Assembly (NCBI RefSeq): GCF_963169125.1
Contig: NC_084793.1
Location: forward strand, 225,726,360 to 225,790,359
Length of the DNA: 64,000 nucleotides
Source: Humulus lupulus
Lineage: Eukaryota > Streptophyta > Magnoliopsida > Rosales > Cannabaceae
Reading direction: 5' to 3'
The translations under genes were made by a program, and so were the position numbers. The notes beneath the pieces are model-generated. The model did not search any database. It was not told the origin of the DNA and saw nothing but the letters and a program-made list of their open reading frames with translations. Shown one piece after another: positions 1 to 12,070 of the stretch. Within the stretch, counting starts at the first letter, position 1. Every line of letters begins with the position of its first letter.

Positions 1-661
1 CCTTGTTGGCTGGGTGAAGGCAGCTGCTGGCTGTGTTGGGAGCTGGAGGCTGCGGGCTGGGTTTTCTAGTGGGCCGGATGGTGGAGACGGGCCCAGGTGG
101 GGTAGGCGGGCCTGGGTTGGAGGCATGCTTCTGGGCTGGGCAGGAGGCGTTAGGTGAAGAGGAATGCAGCTGGGCCTGGCGTGTTGTGGGTTTGATGGAG
201 AGGCATGGGCCTGCTTTGTGGGCTTCAGTCTGGCAGGAGGTTTTGGCTGGGTAGCTTTATGGTATTTCAATAATACTATTTTTCCTTTCTTTTCTTGTTT
301 TCTATCCTTTTTTCCAAACATAAAAATACCACAAATTCCCTAACAAAAAAAACATAAAATAAATCATAATAAAATATTTTCACTATAAAATAAAGCAAGT
401 TAATTCTTTGAAAATATTAATTACAACTTAATTTATATTTAACATTTAAGCTCAATAATACAACATTTTTTTACCTCAAACTAAACAACAATAATTCAAA
501 TAATTAACTACAACATTTTACAACAAAATAACTATAAAAATACACAAAAATCTATAAAATTAAAATAAACCTAATAAATTCAAAATTACTTAAAAACTCA
601 AGAATTAAGCAACAATTAGCACATAAAAAGTGGTAAAATAACTCTATTTTGTAGAGTTACA
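1..661 (-). mobile_element. Athila-like Ty3 LTR, 5' part only (cut by window edge)
   Basis: Read on the minus strand this starts TGTAACTCTACAAAATAGAG and matches the head of the LTR found on the plus strand at 20144, including the run about a tenth of a kb on that ends in TTAATTCTTGAG. The outer part (1-260) is strikingly GC-rich and full of GCCCA words, as at 20560-20960 in the other copy. No PBS or coding region is in view because the window ends inside the LTR. Short open frames in the GC-rich part are composition artefacts. The lineage call rests on the LTR sequence style and on the internal tail seen in the other copy, so Athila is an inference. Confidence 0.75.
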
Positions 662-685
662 AACAAAATCTTTCCCACAAAGGCT

Positions 686-1560
686 TTAAATCTCTGCAAA
701 AATATCATTATTATTTGAAGACAATTCATTAAATAATTTGTGCGCTGATGTAACTAGTAAGTTTTCAACCACAACATTAAATAAGACCAAAGTAGTGTTT
801 GCAGTTTTGTCGATGACTTTTATATGTATTTTGTACCTACATTAGAAAAATAAATTAGAAAAAAAAAACAAATAACATAGTTATTTTTTTTATTGGAAAA
901 AAATCTAATATAATTTTCTTACATCACAAGAGAGTAATCACATTCTTTTTTGCAATTGTGACACGGATGAGCACCATTTGTAGATTTAACCTTTTTTAAG
1001 CAAATTTTGCATGAGACATAGTACCATCCAAATGAGTTGTCTATTTCTATAATTTTGCCTCTCAGAGTAACAATATATTCCTACAATGAAACAATTATTA
1101 TTTATTAAAATTATAGGACATAATGAATGAAGAATACAAGAGACAGGCAAGGGGAGAAAAAACCTTCAATTCACCACTCCAATCAGCTTGTAATAGTTCT
1201 TGAATGGTCATCCTGTTCACGAACATATCTTCCTCAAGAGTAGTCTTATTCATATTAGAATTCGCAATAGTTTTTCACACCATTAGAGATGGTGGAAAAT
1301 CTTTCGATTAATGATGTTACATTATCTATTTGAAAATTTATGTAAATTTTACTTGCAGTTGTGGTAGAGAAGCTAACTTCACCTATTTATGGTAAATGTA
1401 AATTAACATATATATATATTAAATTTTTAAATATTAAACATTGGGATCTAAATAAATAATTAATTCGAAATTTTTTAATGGTTGTAGAAGTTACTATCAC
1501 AATAAATGGACTACCATCTTTATTGTACAAATTTGGATTGAACGTCTCTACAAACTCTAA
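686..1560 (-). pseudogene. RPA70-like (replication protein A large subunit) C-terminal part, degenerate
   Basis: Minus-strand exons encode parts of the ssDNA-binding RPA large subunit. The last exons are 1080-923 and 836-686; they join cleanly at a GTAAGA donor and TGTAG acceptor (codon ATG split 2+1) and end at TAA. They carry the zinc-ribbon pair CKIC and CHNC after WYYVS, followed by KIHIKVIDKTANTTLVLF, the typical RPA C-terminal fold. Upstream, 1382-1164 gives TASKIYINFQ and then RMTIQELLQADW, but one frameshift separates the two near 1275. A further block, 1560-1463, resembles the preceding OB-fold (IVTSTTIKKFR) but lacks a GT donor. The 5' two thirds of the gene are missing. Plant RPA70-like genes are multigene and are also carried by Helitrons; I see no Helitron ends. 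It stops 25 bp short of the Athila-like LTR. Confidence 0.72.
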
Positions 1561-2082
1561 TCGTTATTATCCAATCATCTCTATTATTGTTTAAGTTGGA
1601 AAGAAAAGAATATTGCATTATGAAAATTGTAATTGAATGAGTTTAGAGAGATTAAGAGAAGAAAAAAAAATAGAGTAGAAGAAAATATGAGAGTTATAGA
1701 GAAGGTTTAAAATATATATAAAATCATGAAGAGATATTTATATATAATATTATTAATTTATATAATAATTAAATGGTAAAAAAATCAACATATGGTTACA
1801 CCATAATAATATCATGTACTTCATATTTGAGATATTTATGATAAATAATGATTAGTTCTTCTTTGTATTTTTTATTTTTAAAACTATATTTAAAATCATA
1901 TTTATATTTTTTGGATTAATTTAATTCAAAATTTGAAAGTTAGTTTTGCATTAATTGTACTGCATTGCACAACATGTACAATCATTATTATTAAAAATCA
2001 CATTAATTGTAAAGCAGTTGAAAATTTCACTTAATGGCTACTTTGTAGATTGATGAATCTAATTTATATAAAAAAAAGAATC

Positions 2083-2716
2083 AATGGGTAACCGATAATA
2101 TAATTTATAGATTTTTCTAATTTTTTAACATATATTAATAAAAAAAAATCAATGTGTAACCAATAATCTAATTTATATATTTTTCTAATTTTTTAACATA
2201 TATTAATAAAAATAAATAAATGTGTAACTAATAATCGAATTTATAGATTTTTCTAAATTTTTAACATATATTAATAAAAAAAATCAATGTGTAATAATAA
2301 TAATAATTAAATTACTGTATTTATAATATAGCTGCTACCAATCTTTGTTAATAATAAAAACTCAAAAAATATCTTATATAAATTAAATTACTGTATTTAT
2401 AGTATAGTTGCTACCATTCTTTGTTAATAATAAAAACTTGAAAAATATCTTATTTAAATTTTATTAAGTTTATTATCTTATTTAAATTTTTGTAAGTTTA
2501 TTAGGTGTTAAAATCAAAGATAATGTATATGAATTTAAAAATTAAAAAAAAAAAGATAATGAATTAAAAAATTAGATTAATGGAGAAAATAGAACGAGTG
2601 CTTTGAAGAGATTGTAGAGAGATAATGTATATGAATTTAAAAATTAAAAAACAAGATAATGGATTTTGTAAATTAATTAATGGAGAAAATAGAATTAGTA
2701 CTTTGAAGAGATTATA
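2083..2716. repeat. AT-rich tandem duplications (68-, 76- and 102-bp units)
   Basis: Three adjacent tandem blocks. A unit starting AATGKGTAAC recurs at 2083, 2151, 2219 and 2286 (period about 68). A unit starting AAATTACTGTATTTATA recurs at 2309 and 2385 (period 76). A unit starting GATAATGTATATGAATTT recurs at 2519 and 2621 (period 102). No coding potential. The rest of 1561-3096 is AT-rich with no gene I can support, and ends in a (TA)n run near 3055-3070. Confidence 0.8.
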
Positions 2717-3096
2717 AAGTGCCACATAATTTCTTTGAAGATCTCATTTATATATATATATAGATATATCAAGAACCTTAAAGGTCCAATAAACATTATT
2801 AAATAAAATATTAATATTTTTCTCACATAACCTTATCTTGAAATGAGGTTAAAAAATCATTCCATTAAAAACAAATTATCAAAACCAGTTGGAAAGGAAT
2901 TAATGTTGCACGTGATCAACGATAGAATAAAATAAAAGAAAAAAAATCAAATGTAACATGTTCTATTGTAACCAAATAAATAACAGCCATATGATGGAAA
3001 ATGAAGGTCTACAAAATTGCCTTTATGAGGGAAAAGTGATGCTGGCATTCAAAATATATATATATATATATTCCAAAGCATAAAAAAGAAGGAAGA

Positions 3097-3105
3097 ATTA
3101 TATAC
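3097..3105 (+). repeat. Target-site duplication, left (ATTATATAC)
   Basis: Matches ATTATATAT at 6334-6342 in 8 of 9 positions. A 9-bp duplication is typical of Mutator-like elements. Confidence 0.6.
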
Positions 3106-6100
3106 GGCGAATTCTTCAGTCCATCACAGGACTCAGTCCTTCAGTGTGGGGTCTAGTTTTTTGCCAATTGTTCAAATTCTACAAGAGTAAGTCTTTTTTT
3201 CACATTTACTTTTGACTTGCAATGACCGGTTGTGTGAACCAGTTGGAAAGTTGCTGGTGATGTGGGTATAAAAAGTAGGGGCAAAAAAATAATTCCCTGT
3301 CCAAAATATATGTACAGTTGAGGACTTGATCGTAAACTTAATATGAATTTGAGAGATATTTACGATTTTGGTAATGTAAGCATTGTGCTTCCGCCAAGTG
3401 ATTTATATGTTATGTTGAGTGAGACGCAACAATAACCACGTAAGTAAAACTGATATATATATATATATATGTATATCATCAATGATTTGAAGCGAAATGT
3501 ATTTTGAAGTTGTTTTATAAGCATGTACGCAATGAACCAATTCAGCTATTATGAATGTCAATTACTATGTTGTGTTGTTAATGCATTTCATGACATGGTT
3601 TAACTTACATTTTTTTTATCAATTTGAAAAGCAATCTCTTCGTAACATTTTACTAGTTGTTTTTATACGTCACCGTCTCTTTTAGGAATTTCTTTTGTTT
3701 TATCAAAAAAATCATGACTGAAATTTTCTATCATTTCCAGTTAATGTTGGCCAACTAATTTCATAGATTAATTAATTCAAATTGAGATATCAATCACAGG
3801 AGAACAAAGATATATAACGAGTTATAATATAACCAGAATATATAAAATATTGTCCCGTAACTAATATAGTTGGTGATTCAATCATCCTAAATCACACAAA
3901 TAAAACCTTTGCACGTAAATAAAATAGAATAGTCATACTGAACAATTATAAAGTAACAGTTTTTATCACGGGGTAAGAGTTATGAGTTACGCACTACATC
4001 TTTCAAATTACTTATCAGCTCTTACTCGCTAACGTATCTTCCTAATATATGTATCTGAAAATTTAAAAAAAAAATGGTTTTAAAGGCCTCAAAAATTGTA
4101 ATTTACTTGGCAATTCACTCATTCCATCTCTTATAGTGATGCATTTATAATACATATCTGAGATGATCAATCCTTAACGTATAATACTGGCGTAAGATCA
4201 TGGATCCTCAAAATTACCATATGAGAGGATCAACTAATTATTGTAGTACTTATTCTCTTCGGTCAAACAACATATATTATAGAGGTTACCCGATGTAAAA
4301 CGAATTAATATATTACAGAGGTTAAGTGTAGTGATTGACTTACATGAATCGTCTTTGTTGAGTTGAAAATGGAAATGGTGACAACTGTAGGGACTCTTAC
4401 ATGAAGTGGTGGATGATATATAGACACCATATATATACATATACCTACAAATATAGATTTTTATTCTTTAATGTGTAAAACGTAGTACATACTTTTTTTT
4501 AATGGTAGATGTCATCTAGTAATCAACATTCATTTAGAAACCATAGGAGTTGAGAAACACTACGAGTAATCGGCTATACAGGGTATTAGTCGGTGTTACA
4601 CAATACATACGAAGTCCAATGAAGAAGACTTGTTAGAACTGAAACCATAACATTTAATATATACATAGAGGATAGTTTGCATTACACATGCAAGAGCCCC
4701 TTACACATTGATCAAAAAGCCTTAATCATAGTAGGGGTACACAAAAGAGAAGAGTTTCCAAAAGTACGATCCAAAAGACCGCATTATAGCAAAGTGACTT
4801 GTAAAGCCATTAAAACTTGAAAAGATACATATTCAGTGATTCCATTGATAGTAAGTGTAGACCAAACTGAGTACATATAACAAAATAGATATCTATTGAT
4901 TAGGTGGCTTCTGAGTTTGGACGTATAGTGGGTACATGTTGATATAGCCACTCCGGAGCTCATCGATCGCGGCTGCCACAACTTCCATTTCCTTTCTCCA
5001 GGCCATCTCTGTTGCAACCGACTTCTCTTTCAGCTCTAATACCACCATCTTGATGGACTGTAGGTTAGACTTAAGGAGAGTGTTCTGGATGTTGGACGCA
5101 TTGTATCTCCTCTCCCATTCGTTCCGCTCGGTGGCCAGCCTGACGTTGTCATGCACAATTCAGTTAATGTATTACATTTGCTCAAGATGATTGTCATCAA
5201 ACGACGGGAAGTTAACGATGTTATTCATTGGGAAAGGTGTGGAGTCCATTTTAGAGAGAAAAAGAGGATAGACAAGTATACATGTAAGGTGGTGGAGATT
5301 GAATTGAGGTCAACATGATCCATACACACATATATATACATATAGAAAACACAAGCATGGAGGAGTGGATCAAGTAAGTGTAAGGTGAGGTCTTCCTGGA
5401 GTAGTTAATGCACTGTCACTTATCAAAAATAGGGTTGCACATTAGTCAAAATTACATAAAGTATGCTATTATTAGAAACATAAGGAAGCAGTCACGTATT
5501 ACGTGGGGAGAATTAGAATTTGCGTTTCAGCACGTCATGGTCACGTGAGTTGTGAGTGGTATTACGTGGGAGGACCTTTGGGAGCACAGTACCTAAGAAA
5601 AATAAGAATGGAGACGGAATTGACTTCCATTTGGACGTTTTTTTCATGTATTTTGACTTCCATTTTGACGGAATTGCTATTATATTTCTCTCAAACAAAA
5701 ATTCAAACATGAGGTGGTCACCATTATATATGATCGGGCACTGAATACTCGAGTGCACCATTACAAAAAAAAAATGAAGCCAAACAAAATTTGTTGCCTA
5801 AATAGCTAATGCCCAAAACATATTGAGTAAATGTGCTATAAGAACTTACCCGAAGAACTTGACACAAAGATGCAGGGATTTATGCTTTACATCAGAAAAG
5901 TGGGCACTCGGTCCTTCAAACTCACGGCAAACAACATCGCATGTAGAATCAAACACCTCCAAACCACGCCGGAAAAAATTATCAAGCTCAATCGAAATCC
6001 CCACTACAAACAAAAAAATCTACCCCGAATTCGTCAGGGAGAAGAATGGACTAAATGGGAGGAAATTTTCCTTCCAAACAGTTATTGTTTGGGTTCGGAG

Positions 6101-6333
6101 GGACTTTTCCTTTTAAAAGGAGAAGAATGGCCTAAACGGGCGAAGACACAAATCAAACCAAAAAAAAGGTGACCAGTTACTAAGGGGTGACTAAGGGCAT
6201 AATGGTACTTTGACACCCAATAAACTCAGCAACTAAATCTGACCATCCATTTTCTAAAACAATAAATCCAAAGACTCAAAATCAACACAGGACTAAGTCC
6301 TTCAAAACAAACCGAGGGATGGAAGAATTCCCC
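3106..6333. mobile_element. Mutator-like DNA transposon, non-autonomous (Pack-MULE candidate)
   Basis: The left end reads GGCGAATTCTTCAGTCC and the reverse complement of the right end reads GGGGAATTCTTCCATCC. Each is followed within 30 bases by a palindrome, AGGACTCAGTCCT on the left and AGGACTAAGTCCT on the right. Flanking 9-mers agree at 8 of 9 positions. Length is 3228 bp. There is no transposase frame, so it would need a partner in trans. The interior is AT-rich non-coding sequence except for a degenerate coiled-coil gene at 4893-5249, which could be a captured host fragment. The superfamily call is inference from the 9-bp duplication and terminal G; hAT would give 8 bp. Confidence 0.6.
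4893..5249 (-). pseudogene. Small coiled-coil protein, two in-frame stops, unknown family
   Basis: From the ATG at 5249-5247 a single frame runs 118 codons to TAG, broken only by TAA at codon 26 and TGA at codon 30. After the stops the frame holds RLATERNEWERRYN and a long Glu/Lys/Ala-rich amphipathic stretch ending near residue 100 (EVVAAAIDELRSG), so a coiled coil is likely, followed by a short Pro/Gln tail. About 80 bases upstream is a TATATATATG run, and a CT-rich leader precedes the ATG, which looks like a real plant promoter and leader. I do not recognise the family. It lies inside the TIR element at 3106-6333, so it may be a captured gene fragment. If both stops were read as Gln or Trp codons it would be an ordinary short gene; as it stands it is probably dead. 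Confidence 0.5.
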
Positions 6334-6342
6334 ATTATATAT
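6334..6342 (+). repeat. Target-site duplication, right (ATTATATAT)
   Basis: Partner of 3097-3105, 8 of 9 identical. The following 6343-6660 is AT-rich sequence in which I see nothing. Confidence 0.6.
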
Positions 6343-6660
6343 ATGTGGTACAAGAATATTAAGGTTGACAATATATACAATCACATTTGTCCTGCTATAT
6401 ATTAGCATTAAAAAATAATATAATTATTAATTTGAAAATAAAAACCAATATCATATTAAATATGTGTACTTCTTCGTTTAGGAGTATATAATGTTTTTTT
6501 ATTGTTACATGGATAGAAGAAATGATACATGAATAAAACTTAAAAAAAAGTGACAATTTTGTGGGAATGTAAAAGATTGATAGATGATTAAAAAGTATTG
6601 ATGAACGTGAAAAATAAATGTGACTTTATTCTTTTAACTTTTCATTCTTCAACAAATAAC

Positions 6661-7037
6661 TTACATAATCTAGCAATGGCCCAAGCCCATTAGAATCCTC
6701 TAGTTTTACAAAGCTACACCAAATGGTTTACACTAGAATATTCTAACTAATATAAGGCAACCGACTTTAGAGCACTATAAATAGGGACCTTGGGTCCCAT
6801 GTAAATGTGTCTAAGTTTGTAGCAAATGTGTTTTAAGAATGTCCCAAAAGTGTAAGTCTAAGTGAGTACTATATAATTGTGTCTAAAAAGAGTGAGAAAA
6901 GTTATTAGTGAGTGCTACAAAATAAAGTGTGTAAGTATTTAGAGTATATTGTGGTAAAATATTGTATCCAAGTCTTGGTGTAATTACTTTTGTAATAATA
7001 AAGTAATTACGTTTTTCACGTGTTGTGGTGTTCAACA
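6661..7037 (+). repeat. Copia-1 5' LTR, truncated
   Basis: Pairs with 33659 onward: shared words include TTACATAATCTAGCAATGG, ACTATAAATAGGGACCTTGG and GTAAGTCTAA. The TATA motif CTATAAATA is at about 6775. It ends TTCAACA immediately before the primer site. Confidence 0.85.
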
Positions 7038-7039
7038 AG

Positions 7040-7050
7040 TGGTATCAGAG
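7040..7050 (+). promoter_or_regulatory. Copia-1 primer binding site (initiator tRNA-Met)
   Basis: TGGTATCAGAG, three bases after the LTR end, is the usual copia PBS complementary to the 3' end of initiator tRNA-Met. Confidence 0.85.
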
Positions 7051-7267
7051 TTAAGGTTATGAGATCTTTTGAAATTCTGAGTATGTTATATGGTTGCAAT
7101 TTTGACTGATCTTCCACATCAAAAAAGATTTCTTGAGATTGTCATTGAGAGAGTTTCCTTAGAGTTGTTTGTTAAGTTTTTTGAGAGATCGTGTGTGGTT
7201 TAGTACTACAAAGTTTGTTGTCAAAATCAAGCTTGCTTGGAAAAGATAGAATTTTTGCCAAGCCACT

Positions 7268-7652
7268 ATGAGTGACCTTCAAGTGGTCAGTGGAATTAAG
7301 AAACTTGATTGTCAAAATTACAACACGTGGTCGTTGCATATGGAGGCATATCTCCAAGGCCAATACTTGTGGGATATCGTTCAAGGCAATGAGGTCACAG
7401 AACCAAAGGATGCAGCTTCTCTAAAGAAATGGAAGATTAAAGCTGGCAAAGCATTGTTTGCTATTCGGACCACAAACGTAGATGAAATGTTAGAGCACAT
7501 CAGGGAATCGAAGACACCAAATGAAGCATGGGATACTTTCACATCACTATACACAAAGAAGAATGATATGAGATTGCAGCTTCTAGAGAACGAGCTTATC
7601 TCTATCACACAACGTGACATGACAATCAGCAATACCTTACCAAGATAAAATC
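7268..7652 (+). pseudogene. Copia-1 gag, N-terminal part
   Basis: Opens at MSDLQVVSGIKKLD and follows the UBN2-type copia gag pattern: NYNTWSLHMEAYL, then a central NEAWDTFTSLYTKK and ISITQRDMTISN. A shift near 7635 puts the last codons out of frame, and the T1 insertion follows at 7653. The continuation starts at 30010 with a CTCATGAAATC stretch, which is what copia gags have after the KIKS segment. Product would be the capsid protein of the virus-like particle. Confidence 0.8.
7648..7652 (+). repeat. T1 target-site duplication, left (AAATC)
   Basis: Perfect 5-bp match to 30005-30009; immediately followed by TG of the T1 LTR. Confidence 0.85.
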
Positions 7653-9124
7653 TGCAATGTCTTACTAATCAAAGACCGTTACGACGTATGTTTAAAATAG
7701 TGTTGGACTCGCTAAATGAGTCATTTGGACTAAAACATGTGATTAAGTAACTAATGGCTCATGTATTAAAGATTTTGGTCAATGGAATAAACATTTTCAT
7801 TAAAAAATTTAGTCTTTACATGGGATCCCAAAATAGGAGTTTAAAAGTTCGTTACAACTCAAATGATTGCAAAATAAGCCAACCTAAGCGAAAAAATAGG
7901 GTCCAACCCTAGTTCCTCAGCGATATCTCGGCCGTGACAGTCGAGCAGACTGCATACGTACACACCGCCCTTAATGCTCTCTAACTCATGGCTGGCCAAG
8001 AATTTTCTTACCCTTACCTGCACCACATAGCACCCGTGAGCCAAGGCTCAACAAGAAAACTTAATTAAATAGATTCAAATAGTCAACAGAATATAAACAA
8101 CATGTTTAGTAGTAATAACTGTAACCAAGTAAACACATTATACAAGTATGCAACCACAGAGTCACACAAGTGAGTATTTCACTTCTATTTATTCAAGTGG
8201 TGTCCAAGCCAGACAAGTGCATACTGCACTTCCAGGGTGGCCTAGCCACAATGGCCTACGTTCTACACGCATAGTGTCGACCACGGCTTATAAGTCGAGC
8301 TTTCCAATCAAGAATAATCAAACATATAATCTATTTATCATATAATCAAATACAACACATTCTAGTATGCATAATCATATATTCACAGGCATAACTATAA
8401 TCATGCTCATTAACAGGAGCCCAAGCCCTAATCGTATCTATATTTAACAATTGAATCAAGCCCTAATCACATATATCACGTATTGGGTGTAGTTTTCTTT
8501 CCTCGAGCTTCGTGTGAAAGATGAAACGACCTTGAGTGTTATCCCTGATCTGAGCCTTGCAGAAACCCTAGTCACAATACAAGTATATGTTCATCAGGAA
8601 TCAATCCAAGATCTTGAGTTCCAATCTGGACTCTAACTCTCGGAACCACTGTTCCCAATGAACGGGACACTGAAAATGTCCCCCGAGCCCCCAAGTGGTC
8701 TCCCAAATTGGATTCCCGAGTCCCCCGGAACTTACTCTCAAAATTCAACAAAATAACTTTTCGGGGCACCTGGTGAAGTCGCGCCCACAGAAAATTTGGG
8801 ATCTCCAAGGCATTGGCGCAGTTGCACCCCTTAACTCGAGACCCAATCGCAATTTCAATTCCACTCTTTTTGGGACACTAGCGTGGCCACGCTACAACCT
8901 AGCGCGGTCGTGCTAGGATGCCAGAAACCCAAAAATTGCCCAGAACAAGAGTCTTCTTCCCCAATTTCTAAAATCGCGATCCCCTAAACTAGTCCCAGAA
9001 TTTGACCAACCCAAGTACTTCCAGCCAGATTTTGACCATAAAAATCCCTTACAACCTAAATAAACTAACCACAACACAAAATAATCACAGAGATATAACA
9101 AAGCCTTAAAGCCCAAAATCAAAC
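7653..9124 (-). repeat. T1 3' LTR, part
   Basis: Segment 8515-9124 matches 28561-29180 of the T1 5' LTR closely (for example the CTGATCTGAGCCTTGCAG / CTGACCTGAGCCTTGTGG region and CCAATCTGGACTCTAACTCT). Segment 7680-8450 matches the homologous end of the T2 LTR at 24000-25200. The first 24 bases (7653-7676) have no counterpart in T2. It breaks off exactly at the Tat-A LTR. Confidence 0.8.
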
Positions 9125-9730
9125 TGTTATCCAAAAAATAGGTGTGGGTGATGTGGCAGACATTTTTAAGACGTGGCTGACACCTGGCAGAGGTTCTGTT
9201 CGACCATCGACCAGGGAGATTCCCCTGGCGTAACATTTGAGCTTTATATATGACCAGCCTGGTCGTATACTCCGTATATTTTGAGAAGATCTTGTGCAAT
9301 TATGATCATATCTGAGATTATCTCCCGTGATTCCTGAGTATCCGATTAATTAGGAAAGAATATCTGTAACAAATTTATGTAATCTTCCTTGAGCCTATAA
9401 ATAAAGAAAAATAGCTCAAGGAAGGGTCTCTCTCTCTCTTTTGGCTAATTTGAGTTTATGCTTTACAAGAGAATTAGAGTTATTACCTTCTGATTGTATT
9501 ATTCATCCCTCTAAAGCTGGTGAAACTCGAAGAACCCTAGTTCTTTGATCACTCCTTTGAGAATCAATATCAATAATAGCTTAAGTGGACGTAGGTCATT
9601 ACCAATTCTTGGGGCCGAACCACTATAATTTTTTGTGTCGTTTACTATTCTTTCCATTAGATTAAATTCAATACCTTCTAGCACATCAAGCGTTTGACTC
9701 TGTGTCAGTTGACCAAAACGAGGGTCAACA
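9125..9730 (+). repeat. Tat-A 5' LTR
   Basis: Starts TGTTATCCAAAAAATAGG, the same 18 bases as the 3' LTR at 19357, and ends GAGGGTCAACA. It contains the GTGGACGTAGGTCATTACC / GGGGCCGAACCACTATAA block common in Tat LTRs and a TATAAATAAAG motif near 9396. Confidence 0.88.
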
Positions 9731-9777
9731 TTCTTGTGCTTTCGTTGAGAGCTTGAGACGAAGTGGTTTAAGTACTA

Positions 9778-11896
9778 ATGGCAAAGATAACCAGGAAGAC
9801 TGGGCAGGCTGCTGGCGCTGCACCATCTCAACCTCCTCCTTCGAACGTGGCTGAGGATGAGCCACACTTGGAGTTTGATGAGGAGGAACTGGACTCCGAA
9901 ACGCTGAGAAATACTCTGGATGTATTGCAAGATGAATTGGCCAATTTGAGGACCAGCCAAGAAAGTGCTGCGGAGACCATGGCGCGACAGCAGCAAGAAA
10001 TAGCGCGTCAGCGCCAAGAACTTAGTGAAAGACAGGTGGAGATGGACCGTCATCAGAGGGAGGCCATGGTAGCCATCGAAGCAGCCCTGGAATTGGCTAG
10101 GAATCAGGTTGAACCTGCCTCGCAGCCTGATCAACCCTCAAATGGGCCACCCCAAAGGGGTCCCAATCCTAGCCCTCCAATCCAACCGACGAGCCCTCAA
10201 AGGCCGGAGCACCCACCAATTCCTTAGGATGATGTCCCACCTAGGGACCCTGAGACGCAGCCTCCATCCTAGGCTGGTCGAGGCAATCCCCCGCAGCCAA
10301 GGCAGAATAGGGCCGGGCAGCAGCCTCGTAGCCCTAGACGCCAAGGGGGAGAAGAGTCGCACCCACCAAGTAGGGGGCAGCGTCCTTCTGGCAACAGAAG
10401 GAACTTAGAAACAGGCTCTGCGGTCAGGGGCTCCCCACAGCATGATAATGCACGGGGACCTACCGACCAGCGCAGGCCTCCCCCTAACGCTCGGGAAGTT
10501 CCAGCCCGAGGAGGCAATCGGTCCCACCATAGCTAATCGAGGTTCAGAGATGGCCATGGCTATAATGAGGCCGAATCAGGCAGAGGGAATGTCGGTCGGA
10601 GGAACGAGGAGAGAGGTGGGGGCAGAAGCCCACCACCTAGAGAAGACCAACAAGCGAGACGTAATGCTGGGGGGCAGCCCAGACAAAACAACGTCTTTAG
10701 CCGGCTCGGAGCTAGCGAGTAACGGCGGAGAGACGACGACTTAAGAGATGTACTCAACGACCGTCGAGAACAGCACGACGAGTACATTCCCCCAGCACCA
10801 AAGGCCCCGGCAATTCCTGAAGTCGTTCAGGCCCAGATAGATGCTCTGAACCAAGCAGTGCAATAGCTGGTTGGGGGGAAAAACATCTCACATCGAGTAC
10901 GACAAGAGAAGGGGCACTCCTTTCGTTAAGAGGATTGTTGTGGCAAAGACTCCTAGTAAGTTTAAAATGCCCACACTTCTGAACTTTGACGGGTATGGTG
11001 ACCCGGTATCTCATGTCAACAAATTTGAGATACAAATGGACATTCATAAATTGTCTGAAGACGCTCGGTGCAGGATCTTTCCTGCAACAATTTCTGATGC
11101 TGCACAGGAGTGGTTCTTTAAGTTCCCTCCTGCAAGTATTGTATCTTAGGAGATGTTCGTAAAGGAGTTTTACGGACAATTCTATGTGGGTCGTGTGCAC
11201 CCAACTGAGGCAAACCAGCTGGTCGAGATACACCAGCAAGAAGAACCACTGAAAGACTACGTCCAACGTTTCATGCAAGCTGCGGCTGGAGCCAAAATAG
11301 TGGGAGACGAAGGAAAAATGATGGCCCTAACTGCAGGAGTTAGGCGTCGTACGCTTCTTTGGAGTAGCCTCAAGAAGCATGGGGTTAAAACTACCCAAGA
11401 ATTTTTGGATCGAGCTGATCGATACATCAAGCTCGAGGATGCAATTGCCAATGAGGGAAAGACCCCAAATAAGGATAAGGGTACTGAAGACCCCGCCAAA
11501 GCTGCCAATGGGTCAAAGCCCAACGACAACAGTAACAGCAAAAGCAATGGGAATGGCAACGGCAAGAATGGAGGGAAAAGGCCCCATAACGAACCCTCCA
11601 CTTCCGAGAACAAGCGCATTAAAGGCAATCGTTATGAGCCACGGTTCACCAACTACATTTCCCTTGTCGAGTCTTGAGCAGAGGTATATCAGGCCACAAG
11701 TTCCAGTGTGCCTTATAAAAGACCCGATGCCATTCGAAAGGATATTTTGAAAAGAGATACCACCAAGTTCTGTCGTTTTCACAACGACTACGGACACGAT
11801 ACAAACGAGTGTAACCAGCTGAAGGATGAAATCGAGCTCCTTATTAGACAAGGACACTTGTGGAGATACGTGCGGACCTTGGGAGCTTCCCAATGA
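9778..11896 (+). pseudogene. Tat-A gag (capsid and nucleocapsid), degenerate
   Basis: ATG at 9778, 48 bases after the LTR. Residues 30-110 form a Glu/Arg/Gln-rich coiled coil; a Pro/Arg/Gly-rich linker follows to about 10740 with four stops. The frame then shifts, and 10871-11677 holds the Retrotrans_gag core (TPSKFKMPTLLNFDGYGDP; AQEWFFKFP; LKDYVQRFMQAAAG), with a stop at 11150. A nucleocapsid-like CRFHNDYGHDTNEC motif is at about 11772, the Tat form of a zinc knuckle. It is followed by QLKDEIELLIRQGHL. Product would coat the RNA genome; stops and the shift make it non-functional. Confidence 0.85.
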
Positions 11897-12070
11897 TAGG
11901 CTCCAGGTGGCAACGAGCAGGCGCCTACACGCCAACGCTCGCCACCTTTATAGCCTGACCCCGTGGCTAGCACCTTACTCACCATCTGCAGAGGCCCGCA
12001 CCTTGCGGGAAACAGCAGAAAGGCAAGGGAACAATATGCTCGGACCCTACGCCACGACTAAGAGATCGAG

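Noticed and set aside
33..254. 73-residue Gly/Val-rich frame at the window start
   Set aside because: Antisense to the LTR GC island; composition artefact.
5823..6172. 97- and 113-residue overlapping frames near the right end of the TIR element
   Set aside because: Two frames of similar length overlap on the same strand, neither resembles a known family, and no supporting structure is seen.
3106..6333. hAT rather than Mutator-like element
   Set aside because: The matching flanks extend to 9 positions and ends begin with GG; but the call stays tentative.
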